NCBI RefSeq assembly: GCF_027942865.1
Contig: NC_134515.1
Span: 31,300,449-31,364,448 of the forward strand
Length of the DNA: 64,000 nucleotides
Direction: 5' to 3'
From: Odontesthes bonariensis
Taxonomy: Eukaryota > Chordata > Actinopteri > Atheriniformes > Atherinopsidae
In this document: positions 54,960 to 64,000 of the stretch, in pieces
How positions within the stretch are numbered: the first letter of the stretch is position 1
Layout: the number at the start of each line of letters is the position of its first letter
Notes under the pieces: model-generated
What the model saw: only the letters and a program-made list of their open reading frames with translations
Database searches by the model: none
What the model was told of the DNA's origin: nothing
Made by a program: the position numbers and the translations under genes

Positions 54960-57376
54960 CTCGCCGGTATCTGTGCCTGTCTCTAGCACGTTTGAGTCTT
55001 TTGTCTGTGAGCTATCTGGTCCCACTCCAACCATCATTGCTGCTGTCTACCGTTCCCCAAAACCGAATAGTGACTTTTTAACTGACTTTGCTGATTTTCT
55101 CACCCATCTATCATCTCTCTCACCAAACATAATACTGCTTGGTAATTTAAATATCCACATGGACAATACCAATCTGCCTCTCACCAAAGACTTCACCTCC
55201 TGCCTAGAGAGTTTTGGATGTCAGCAATATACCACTATTCCCACACACTCCAAAGGACACCCTCTAGATTTAATCTGCTGCTCTGGCGTCACCCCTCTCA
55301 ACATAACAGCTGATGAACTCCCCATAAGTGACCATTTTCTCCTCTCATTTGCAGTGAAACTCAATCCCTCCACTCTCACTTCAAGTATCCACTCTTCCTG
55401 CCTCCTTGACATTAATAATCTGTCCACCCCCGATGACCTGGTCTCTCATTACAACACTGGTCTCCATAAAATTTTTGATTCCCTGGCTCCACTAAAGAAA
55501 AGAGCTGTCTCCTTCACCGTCTCCGCCCCCTGGCTCAACCCCAATCTCCGACTCATGAAAGCCAAAGGACGACAACTTGAACGACTATAGAAAAACCGGT
55601 CTCACTATACACAAAGAAATGTACAATAACCACACTATAAGGACTCCATTGCCAGCACCAAAACTCACTACTACTCCAGCTTAATCACTGCCAATCAAGG
55701 TAACTCTAAGTCACTTTTCTCTCTACTCAACAATACCATCAAACCCCAGCACTCTCTCCCCCCTCACCTCTACACAACCTCCTTCTGCAATGCCATCATG
55801 TCATTTTTCTCAGGAAAGATCAAGAACATCCATCAGAACCTTGGATCAATGCCTCACCTCAGCACCTCAGCTGACCTTCCCCCACCTACACACTCATTCT
55901 CCTCCTTCCATCTCCCCACTCTCTCAGAAATCACAGAGCTCATCCGGAAATCCAAACCATACACCTGTCAATTGGACCCCCTACCGACCCAACTTGTCAT
56001 GAACAGTGAACAGTCCGGCTTCCGCCCACTCCATAGCACTGAAACAGCACTCATCAAAATTACCAATGACCTCCTAATGGTATCTGACTCTGGACTACTC
56101 ACCATCCTCATCCTCCTTGACCTGAGTGCAGCTTTTGATACCATCTGTCACACCACCCTCCTCAGCAGGCTTTCTTCCATTGGCATCACCCACACTCCCC
56201 TGGACTGGTTTACATCGTACTTTTCTGGCCGCACTCAGTTCATACAACTCAAGTCCCTCAAATCCACCCCCTCCCCCGTCACCTCAGGTGTGCCCCAGGG
56301 CTCTGTCCTGTGGCCCCTCCTCTTCATCATCTACCTCCTTCCCCTTGGCAATATCTTACGCAAATTCAACATCCACTTCCACTGCTATGCCGATGACACC
56401 CAGCTCTACCTCATCACTAAACCTTCATCCTCTCTCCCGCCCACCTCCCTCACAGATTGCATCTCTGAAATAAAAGCCTGGTTCACTCAAAAGTTCCTTC
56501 AATTAAGCAGTAGTAAAACAGAGGTTCTCCTCTTTGGCACAAAATCCACTCTATCAAAAACCAACAGCTTCCCACTCCTTATTGACAGCTCCTCCGTCTT
56601 GCCCTCCCCCCAGGTTAAGAGTCTGCGTGTCATCCTCGACAGCACACTATCCTTTCAATCCCATATCAATAACATTACCCGGTCCGCCTACTTCCACTTA
56701 AGAAGCATCAACCGCCTCCGTCCCTCCCTTACCGCCCACACTGCCGCCATCCTTGTCCACAGCCTCGTCACCTCCTGCCTGGACTATTGCAACTCTCTCC
56801 TCTTTGGCCTCCCTCAAAAATCACTCCACAAACTTCAACTGGTCCAGAATTCAGCTGCCCGCATTATAACAAAAAACCCCTCTATCCACCACATCACCCC
56901 TATCCTTCAACAGCTCCACTAGCTCCCGGTTCAGTTTCGCATTAATTACAAAGTCATCCTGGTAACATTCAAGGCTCTTCACAATCTCGCCCCCTTCATA
57001 TCTGTCAGACCTCCTCCATGTTCCCATCCCCTCTCGCTCTCTCAGATCCTCCTCTGCCATACACCTGTCTGTCCCCTCCGCCCGTCTCACCACCATGGGG
57101 AGCAGAGCATTCAGCCTCTGGAACTCTCTACCACCCCTACTTAGAAACACTGACTCACTCCCCCATTTCAAATCACAACTAAAAACCCATCTGTTCAAAA
57201 TTGCTTATTCTGTTTAACATCAACTTAACAATCCATATTCTGTCTATTTGTGATATTGTTATGTTTTTGTTTTTTTACTATTTGTGATATTAATGTGTTT
57301 TTATCTATTTTATGTACAGTGACCTTGAGTGTCCAGAAAGTCGCCTTCTAAAATTAAATGTATTATTATTATTTAT
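54960..57376 (+). mobile_element. L2-like LINE with endonuclease and RT, (ATT)n tail
   Basis: The endonuclease region starts at 54973, the RT runs to about 57190 and the 3' end ATTAAATGTATTATTATTAT lies at 57350-57376. It separates the gag and pol parts of a gypsy chromovirus. Confidence 0.8.
54973..57210 (+). pseudogene. LINE endonuclease-reverse transcriptase, internally deleted
   Basis: The endonuclease section shows IIAAVYRSPKPNSDF, IILLGNLNIHMDN (normally GDFN; here GNLN), HPLDLICCSG and LPISDHFLLSF. A stop near 55590 precedes a second frame with QLDPLPTQLVM joined directly to NSEQSGFRPLHSTETALIKI, so about 80 residues of early RT are deleted. Then come [37 protein letters not shown] and [13 protein letters not shown] (YADD intact), and after a stop at 56920 the C-terminal region. 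Inactive. Confidence 0.85.
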
Positions 57377-57389
57377 TATCGAGCTCCTT

Positions 57390-57700
57390 CCAGGTCATCA
57401 CCCCCTAGGGGGCGTCTCTCTTCTGTCTGCCCCTGAATGCCAAGCTATGAAGAAGTATGTGGAAGACTCCCTCACGGCCGGGATAATCCGGTCATCTTCT
57501 TCTCCAGCTGGAGCTGGGTTCTTCTTTGTGGGCTACAAGGATGGGTCCCTGAGACCTTGTATCGATTACCGAGGTCTGAATGACATTACAGTCAAGAATC
57601 GTTATCCCCTTCCCCTTATGAACTCAGCGTTTGACCAAATCCAGGGAGCAAAGATCTTTACTAAGTTGGACCTGCGTAATGCTTATCATTTAGTCATTTA
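57390..57700 (+). pseudogene. Chromovirus reverse transcriptase, first part
   Basis: The plus strand reads [60 protein letters not shown] and [13 protein letters not shown]. These are the leading blocks of gypsy RT with the first catalytic Asp in KLDL. It stops at 57700 where a hAT fragment starts. The next roughly 60 residues including the Y-x-DD box are absent from the flanks. Confidence 0.85.
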
Positions 57701-57701
57701 G

Positions 57702-58430
57702 AACCATGCGCTACAACCCAGCGTGTCACAGTTTTTCACGGGGGGCACACACATATCTCAAGAGCGGTTTGGTCATCTAATTCTGAACTTCATCGTTCAA
57801 GGAATCCACCCCCTCCACACAGTAGACAGACCTGAATATAGGGAATTATTTGGGGAAATTCTGCCCTCAAGGCATCTGATATCAAGAAGAACATTGGGAA
57901 GACTTCTTGACAAGGAATACCTCAACATGAAGACTACTTTAGTTGATTTATTGGCGAAACAAAATTATCTCTGCACCACCACAGATGCCTGGTCATCAAA
58001 CAATAGGAGCTTTCTGGGTGTGAGCATCCATTGGATCGATGAGGAGTCGCTGCAGATCCGCTCTGGGGCAATAGCGTGCCGAAGGATTGTAGGGAGGCAC
58101 ACATTTGATGTTCTTGCCGAAATGCTGGACGTTGTTCACAGGGATTTCAACATCAGCAAAAAGTTGACTCTGACGACAACAGATAATGGCTCCAATTTTC
58201 TGAAGGCATTCAGTGTGTTTGCAGATGTCCAGAAGAGCATGCAAGATAACACAGAAGAGGATGAGGATGAACAGGGAGGCGACGAGGAAGAGGAAGACAG
58301 GCCTGTCTTCATCAACGTCACAGACCTCCTAGATGAGACGCAGGAAGACGCAGAGTACAGCCTCCCTCCACACCAGCGGTGCGCCTGCCACAGTCTTATC
58401 AGGATAAGGCCTACTCTCCATATAGTGCAG
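57702..58430 (+). pseudogene. hAT transposase fragment, ZBED-like
   Basis: Visible: ILNFIVQGIHPLHTVDRPEY, LCTTTDAWSSNNRSFLGVSI (first catalytic Asp), ACRRIVGRHTFDVLAEML, LTLTTTDNGSNFLKAF (second Asp), an acidic run and LPPHQRCACHSLI (C-x2-H). After this the frame runs into 3' UTR sequence, so the rest of the catalytic domain and the dimerisation domain are deleted. Confidence 0.85.
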
Positions 58431-58892
58431 GACTTTTTTTCAATCAAATCAGTTCAGTTCAGTTATCAGCTGATACTACATGTTTTTTAAATGTTTCATA
58501 TATGTATGTACAGCACCGCAGAGAAAGGGAAAGCTTTTGTGCCTGTTTGTTTGTTTATTTGTGTGTGTGTGCGCTTATGTGTTTGTTGTATGAAAAGATT
58601 GTCTGGCCTGTGGCCTATAATGAAATTTAAAATATACTGAATGTACTGTATAATGAATTTGCCTGAGCTCAATAAAGTTTTATTTAATGAAGATATCTGT
58701 TATTTTAAATCAATCTGATATTATGTCGGTACAATGTAGCTTCTGATGTAGTGAACTACTTTTCCCCACATTTTTGTAGCTTAGCTCACTACATTTCTAG
58801 TGGTGGTAGCTTTAGTGTAGTGAAACTTAATTTATGGTTGAGTAGCTGATAGCTTAGCTCACTACATTTTACAAGTAGCTTGCCCAACACTG
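57702..58892 (+). mobile_element. hAT element fragment with ZBED-like transposase, 5'-truncated
   Basis: The right end reads TTGCCCAACACTG, a hAT terminus, with GTAGTGA / TAGCTTAGCTCACTAC subterminal repeats. No left TIR is present; the transposase frame starts mid-protein at 57702. It replaced the part of the gypsy RT that should lie between NAYHLV and YSPDL, so the insertion was accompanied by a deletion or the left end was lost later. Confidence 0.75.
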
Positions 58893-59345
58893 TCTATTCC
58901 CCGGATCTTGTGACCCATCGACACCATGTTTGTTCTGTTCTCCTCCGTCTACTTCAGAACCATCTCTTTGTCAAAGCTGAGAAGTGTGAGTTTCACACAA
59001 CAACCACTTCTTTCCTGGGCTTCATCATTTCTCCCAATAGGGTTTTCATGGATCCCTCTAAGGTCAGTGGTAGTGGGTCTGAATGGCCCACTACCACTGA
59101 CCGCAAGCAGTTACAGAGATTTCTTGGTTTCGCTAACTTCTATCGCTGATTTATCCGTAACTACAGTTAGATTGCTGCCCCTCTTCACGCCATCACGTCT
59201 TCCAAGGATCGGTTTGTGTGGCATGATCAAGCCGAGGAGGCCTTTACCAAACTCAAGACCCTGTTCACCACAGCTCCTGTTCTCCATTCCCCAGATACTG
59301 AGAAACAGTTCATTGTTGAGGTTGATGCCTCTAGCTCCGTAGTAG
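58893..59345 (+). pseudogene. Chromovirus RT end and RNase H start
   Basis: [62 protein letters not shown], then SKDRFVWHDQAEEAFTKLKT and FIVEVDASSSVV. The VDAS carries the first RNase H Asp. A stop replaces the usual R/K in FYRxF. The frame is cut by an L2-like LINE at 59346. Confidence 0.85.
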
Positions 59346-61202
59346 TAAATCAAATCAAATCAAAAATCTAATTTATTTGTATAGCACATTTCATGTACAA
59401 AACAATTCAAAGTGCTTCACATGAAATAAAAGCATTGCAGCAGGGAGTGGAAAAAGCATTAAAAATACATAAAAGAATATAAAGAGAAACAAATAAAATA
59501 ATTTAAATTAATTTAAAAAACAAGCAACAGTCCAGATAAATTAAAAGATATCGTGCAGATTTCATGCATAGACACATGAGAAAATAAATGTTTTTAACCT
59601 GGATTTAAAAACGTCTACATTTGGTGAAAGTTTAATTTCCTCTGGCATTTTGTTCCACTTGTTAGCAGCATAACAGCTAAATGCTGCTTCTCCATGTTTA
59701 GTCTGGATTCTGGACTGGACCAGCTGATCTGAGTCCTTGGATCTAAGAGCTCTGCTGGCTTTATATTCTCTGAACATATCACAGATGTATTTTGGGCCTA
59801 AACCGTTCTGGGATTTGTAAACCATCAGCAGGCTTTTAAAATCTATTCTGTGACTGACTGGAAGCCAGTGTAAAGATTTTAAAACTGGTGTGATGTGTTC
59901 AGATCTCTTAGTCCTGGTTAAAACTCTAGCAGCAGCGTTGTGGATGAGCTGCAATGTTTAATGCTCTTTTTGGGAAGTCCAGTTAAAAGAGCATTACAGT
60001 AATCGAGTCTACTGGAGATCAATGCATGGATGAGTTTCTCCTGGTCTTTTTGGGAGAGGAAACCTTTAATTCTGTTGATGTTTCTGAAATGGTAAAAAGC
60101 TGCCTTGGTGACAGCTTTGATGTGGCTGCTGAAAGTCAGATCTGAGTCTACCAACACTCCGAGGTTACGAACTTGGTCAGTGATTGTAAGGGCCCGAGTC
60201 TCAAGATATTTACCAACGCTGACCCTCTCCTCTTTGCTACCAAACAGAATGATCTCAGTTTTGTCTTCATTTAATTGCAGAAAATTCTGTCTCATCCAGG
60301 TGTTTACTTCCTCCAGACACTGACACAGTACATCTGCTGGGCTGCAGTCGTCTAGTGACAGAGACACATAAAGTTGTGTATCGTCTGCATAACTGTGATA
60401 ATTGATGTTAAAGTTCTGCAATATCTGACCAAAAGGGAGCATATACAAGTTAAACAGAAGAGGTCCAAGAATTAACCCCTGGGGGACTCCACATGTCATG
60501 GCCACTCGCTCAGATTCATAGCTGCCAATTGTAACAAAATAACTCCGGCCTTCTAAGTAGGACCTGAACCAGTTAAGGACCGCTCCAGAAAGTCCAACCC
60601 AGTTTTCCAGCCTGTGCAACAGGATTCTGTGATCTACAGTATCAAACGCAGTGCTGAGGTCCAACAGAACCAGGACTGAAACATTACCATAATCAGTATT
60701 CAACCTAATGTCGTTGAACACTTTTACCAGAGCTGTTTCAGTGCTGTGATGACGTCTGAAGCCTGATGGAAAGTTATCAAGACTTCCACTTTCATTCAGA
60801 AAGTCGTTGAGCTGGTTAAATACAACTTTCTCAATAATCTTCTTTAGGAGTGGCTTGATGGCAGCTGTCTTTAGTGACTTGCCTGATGCCAGTGAGCTGT
60901 TAACTATTTGTAGGAGATCACTTTCTACTTAAGTGAAAACAGTTTTTAAAAAGTCGGATGGTATTATGTCCAGAGTGCAAGTTGTTGATTTCAGATGCCG
61001 AACTGTTTCCTCTAGGATTTTTAAATCAACAATATTAAATTGTGACATAACGTCAGAGTTATTTCTAGGTTTTAGACACAGATTAGTTTTCTTGTTTGTC
61101 TGTGTTGCGTGAATGTTTTGTCTAATTGTTTTGATTTTCTGGCTAAAAAAGTTGGCAAATTCGTTGCATTTCTCTGTGGAGAGGAGGTCTGGGTCTGGAG
61201 GT
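59346..61202 (-). mobile_element. L2-like LINE, RT and 3' end with (ATTTG)n tail
   Basis: The 3' tail GATTTGATTTGATTT lies at 59346-59366 on the minus strand and the 5' truncation at about 61200. Both flanks are the same gypsy RNase H frame (VDASSSVV / [11 protein letters not shown]), so it inserted there. TSD not clear (GTAG on both sides). Confidence 0.85.
59562..60960 (-). pseudogene. L2-like LINE reverse transcriptase with frameshifts
   Basis: On the minus strand: [60 protein letters not shown] and [16 protein letters not shown] (YADD intact). A frameshift near 59945 then leads to [35 protein letters not shown] and KSRLKTFIFSCVYA. It differs clearly from the LINE at 46486 and so is a different family of the same clade. 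Confidence 0.85.
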
Positions 61203-62948
61203 AGCCATCCTTAGCCAGAGAACCTCTGATGGTCGTATTCACCCTTGTGCATTCTATTCCAGGATACTGTCTAGTGTGGAACGCAATTACGATGTGGGGG
61301 ACCGAGAGCTGTTGGCAGTCAAGTTGGCCCTTGAGGAATGGAGACACTGGCTGGAGGGGGCCAAGGAGCCTTTTCTCGTCTGGACGGATCATAAAAATCT
61401 GTAATATTTGAAGTCAGCCAAGCGCCTCAACCCTAGGCAAGCCAGGTGGGCCCTGTTCTTTGGGAGGTTTAACCTTACTCTCTCTTTCAGACCCGGAATC
61501 AGAAAAGTCAAGCCGGATGCATTATCCAGAATCCATGAGACCTCAGATTCATTAACCAGTGATGCTGTTGCCTTTATCCTTCCTGAATCTGTAAGGCTGT
61601 TCATGACCATGCTGAGTCTGGAGAGAGAGGTGAGGGGTGCCACCCGGGATCTTCCAACCCCTGCCTCCTGCCCCTCAAACCGATTTGTTTATTCTGGACC
61701 AGCTGGTTCCCAAGGTACTCAATGTCTGTCATAAGTCATGTCTGTTTTGTCATCCTGGAATCAGTAAAACTCTGCAGGTGGTCCAGTCTCAGTTCTGGTG
61801 GCCTTCCCTGATTAAGGACGTCGAGGACTTTGTCACTGCCTGTCGTCAATACTGCCAAGCCAAGTCGTCTCGTCGCCCACCTGCAGGGTTGCTGCGTCCA
61901 CTTCCCATTCCGTCACGTCCCTGGTCGCACATCGCCATGGACTTCATCACAGGTTTGCCCTCTTCCAATGGATTCACAGTCATTTTGACCATTGTCGACA
62001 GGTTTTCCAAAATGGTTCATCTGGTCCCACTCAAAAAACTGCCATCTACCAAAGAGATGGGGCAGACTCTGGCACAGGAGGTTTTCCGCCTCCACAGACT
62101 CCCCACAGACATTGTCTCAGACAGGGGTCCTCAGTTTGTCTACTGTTTCTGGAGGGAGTTCTGCTCCCTGCTGGGTATTTCCCTCAGTCTGTCTTCTGGG
62201 TTTCATCCTCAAACTGATGGACAGACTGAGAGGGAAAACCAAGAGATCAAAACCAAGCTTCGTATCCTGTGTGATTCTGACCCAGCTAGGTGGTCACACA
62301 ACTTGCCGTGGGTGGAGCATGGTATTAATGCAATCCCGTCTAGTACCACTGGGCTTTTATGTGGTCCATGGTTTTCAGCCCCCAGTGTTCACGATTCAAG
62401 AAAGGGAGGGCAAAGTTCTCTCTGCTCACGCTGCTGCCATGAGGTGCCATCGTGTCTGGAGAAAGGCCAGAAGAGCCATGATCAAGATGTCAGGTCTGCT
62501 AACCGCCGGCGTATCCCAGCACCTAACTATCAGATGGGCCAGAGGGTATGGCTTTCATCCAAGGACCTTCCCTTAAGGATGGAGAGCCGAAAGTTGGCAC
62601 CTCGGTTTATTGGCCCATTCCCCATTTCCAAGGTGGTTAATCCTGTGGCTGTCTGCCTGCAGTTGCCCCGAACTATGAGGGTTCATCCCACTTTCCATGT
62701 GTCTCGAGTCAAGCCCTACATCATGCCTCGTTTCGAATCCACCTCGAGGCCCTCTCCTCCCACCCGGTTCCTTGATGGGGACCCTATCTTCACAGTTCGG
62801 CGCATCCTCCGTTCCAGGAGAAGGGGACGTGGTGTCCATTACCTGGTGGACTGGGAAGGATATGGTCCAGAGGAACGGACTTGGATCCCTGGTCGTTGAC
62901 CAAGACTTCCACCGTCTCCATCCCGATCAACCGAAGGGTCCGTCATGA
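61203..62948 (+). pseudogene. Chromovirus RNase H, integrase and chromodomain
   Basis: RNase H resumes with [40 protein letters not shown] and KPDALSR. Integrase follows: [37 protein letters not shown] (first Asp), [12 protein letters not shown] (second Asp) and [11 protein letters not shown] (Glu), so the DDE triad is present. A frameshift lies near 62350 and another near 62500. [14 protein letters not shown] and [11 protein letters not shown] lead to a chromodomain, [19 protein letters not shown], which marks the chromovirus branch. A stop near 61402 and a frameshift near 61690 also break it. Confidence 0.9.
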
Positions 62949-62954
62949 GCCGGA

Positions 62955-62971
62955 CCTTGAGAGGGGGGTAC
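62955..62971 (+). promoter_or_regulatory. Polypurine tract of the chromovirus
   Basis: TTGAGAGGGGGGTAC lies directly before the LTR start TGTTATG, the expected place for plus-strand priming. Confidence 0.7.
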
Positions 62972-63673
62972 TGTTATGATCCTGATTTGTCTGCCTGCCC
63001 TGCTCTCCCTGTTTGCCATTAGTTCATCTCATCCACCTGCCTGCTGCTGCTCTGCGGAGCAATCAGACTCATGACTCACACCTGTTCATCAGCCCTTATA
63101 TTCAGCCTTCTGACAGGCAGACGACGCCAGAATTTTGAAAGCCTTGTGTTAATAGATATCCAGCGTTCTCTCTCTGCCTGACCTTGTTCATAATCACGTT
63201 CTGCCCCACGAATTTCCCTGTTCTGCCTTGCCCTCGTTGGATATCTCTGTTCTGGACACCGACCCCGTTTCTGCCTCTCGACCATCGTCTCCTGCTTAGC
63301 CCCATGAAAGGATTGTTTGCTTCTGCCTCCCTGGTTCTGACCTGATTTTTGCCTCCCGGATTCCGAGCTCTGTTCTGCCCCTCAACTGAACCCCAAAGGT
63401 TTTGTAGACCTCGCCTCTGGTTCACGCCTAACCATCCCACGAAGGAACGGAACCTCTGCCCACAGCCACGAACGGAAAAGGTTAGTGGCAACCCTTCAGA
63501 GCTCTCGATCATTGTTCTGGATCTTTGCAAGCCACTAACCTGTTTCTCCGTCCCCAGTGGTTCCAGTCCTGCTGCTGGTGGTTCCTGTCCTGAACTCTTT
63601 TGTTGCTATAAACCTGTTAACCCTTTATTTGCTGTCTGGCTGAAATTCTGGGTCCTCTGTCCCGTCCCTTACA
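62972..63673 (+). mobile_element. 3' LTR of the chromovirus (702 bp)
   Basis: Starts TGTTATGATCCTG right after the polypurine tract and ends CCTTACA. Contains TTATATTCAGCC near 63097 as a possible TATA. The 5' LTR was not found in the window, so the TSD cannot be read. Confidence 0.75.
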
Positions 63674-64000
63674 CCGGTTTACACACACCAAGTCAACAGT
63701 CCAATTATTCCCAATTTTAAATTGTTTGGTTCCTTTTATTTATTCTTTTACTTTTCAGAAGATATTGTCATTAACAAAATATTAAATTTTAAATGTTTAT
63801 TTTTATAAACCTTATGGTTTATGCATGAAATTAGAGGAAGTGAGCTTCAGAGGTGAGGCACCTGTGACCCCTTTTAATATCTCCTGTGGCCAATTAAAAT
63901 ATAATATTTTCTATACCGAGGTCTAAGATAACTCCAAAGATTTCTAAGCAGACATAATAATAATAAGAATGATAATATTAACACATATATTATTACACAA
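63674..64000. other. No gene seen
   Basis: AT-rich flank of the chromovirus LTR; no ORF with motifs. Confidence 0.6.

Overview
The window is vertebrate, almost certainly teleost fish, genomic DNA. It is AT-rich with many microsatellites. It holds one recognisable host gene with consensus splice sites, and the rest is dominated by fish-type repeats (Rex3/RTE, Rex1-like and L2-like LINEs, Ty3/gypsy chromovirus-type LTR elements, hAT, Kolobok-like, pogo/Tigger, piggyBac-like and THAP-bearing DNA transposons, and a tRNA-like SINE with a GGAT tail). No rRNA, tRNA or CRISPR was seen.

Layout. 1-1630: gypsy pol remnant broken by two short DNA transposons. 1630-4034: hAT transposase remnant split by a solo LTR (5-bp TSD). 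4034-7080: minus-strand gypsy element whose 3' end carries a THAP-bearing DNA transposon. 7083-8851: 5'-truncated LINE. About 9840-30013: a pogo/Tigger element containing a five-level nest, each level readable from target-site duplications: pogo contains a Rex3 LINE (12-bp TSD), which contains a ZMYM-type hAT (8-bp TSD), which contains a DNA element with 1.8-kb inverted arms (6-bp TSD), which contains a SINE (13-bp TSD) and a Kolobok-like element (TTAA). The pogo reading frame resumes at 29.4 kb, 17.6 kb from where it was cut.

30014-38980 is mostly single-copy-looking DNA. It holds igfbp6 on the minus strand (four coding exons, 36496 to 34126, 201 aa), with microsatellites in and around its introns. 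38985-43700 returns to repeats: a Rex1-like LINE remnant, a TIR element with a RecQ-helicase-like fragment and 9-bp TSD, gypsy gag debris, an L1-like scrap and a two-exon THAP coding segment.

44.4-64.0 kb is a second repeat cluster: an LTR with a primer-binding-like site and long leader, an L2-like LINE with an open 625-aa reverse transcriptase frame next to an inverted 3' fragment, a 147-bp tandem satellite, a piggyBac-like 5' end, and a plus-strand chromovirus spread over about 12 kb. Its gag, RT, RNase H, integrase and chromodomain parts are separated by three hAT elements, two L2-like LINEs and a truncated hAT; its 3' LTR is at 62972-63673.

Apart from igfbp6, nearly all coding sequence here belongs to mobile elements and most frames are broken. 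All family calls come from reading motifs by eye; no database search was run.
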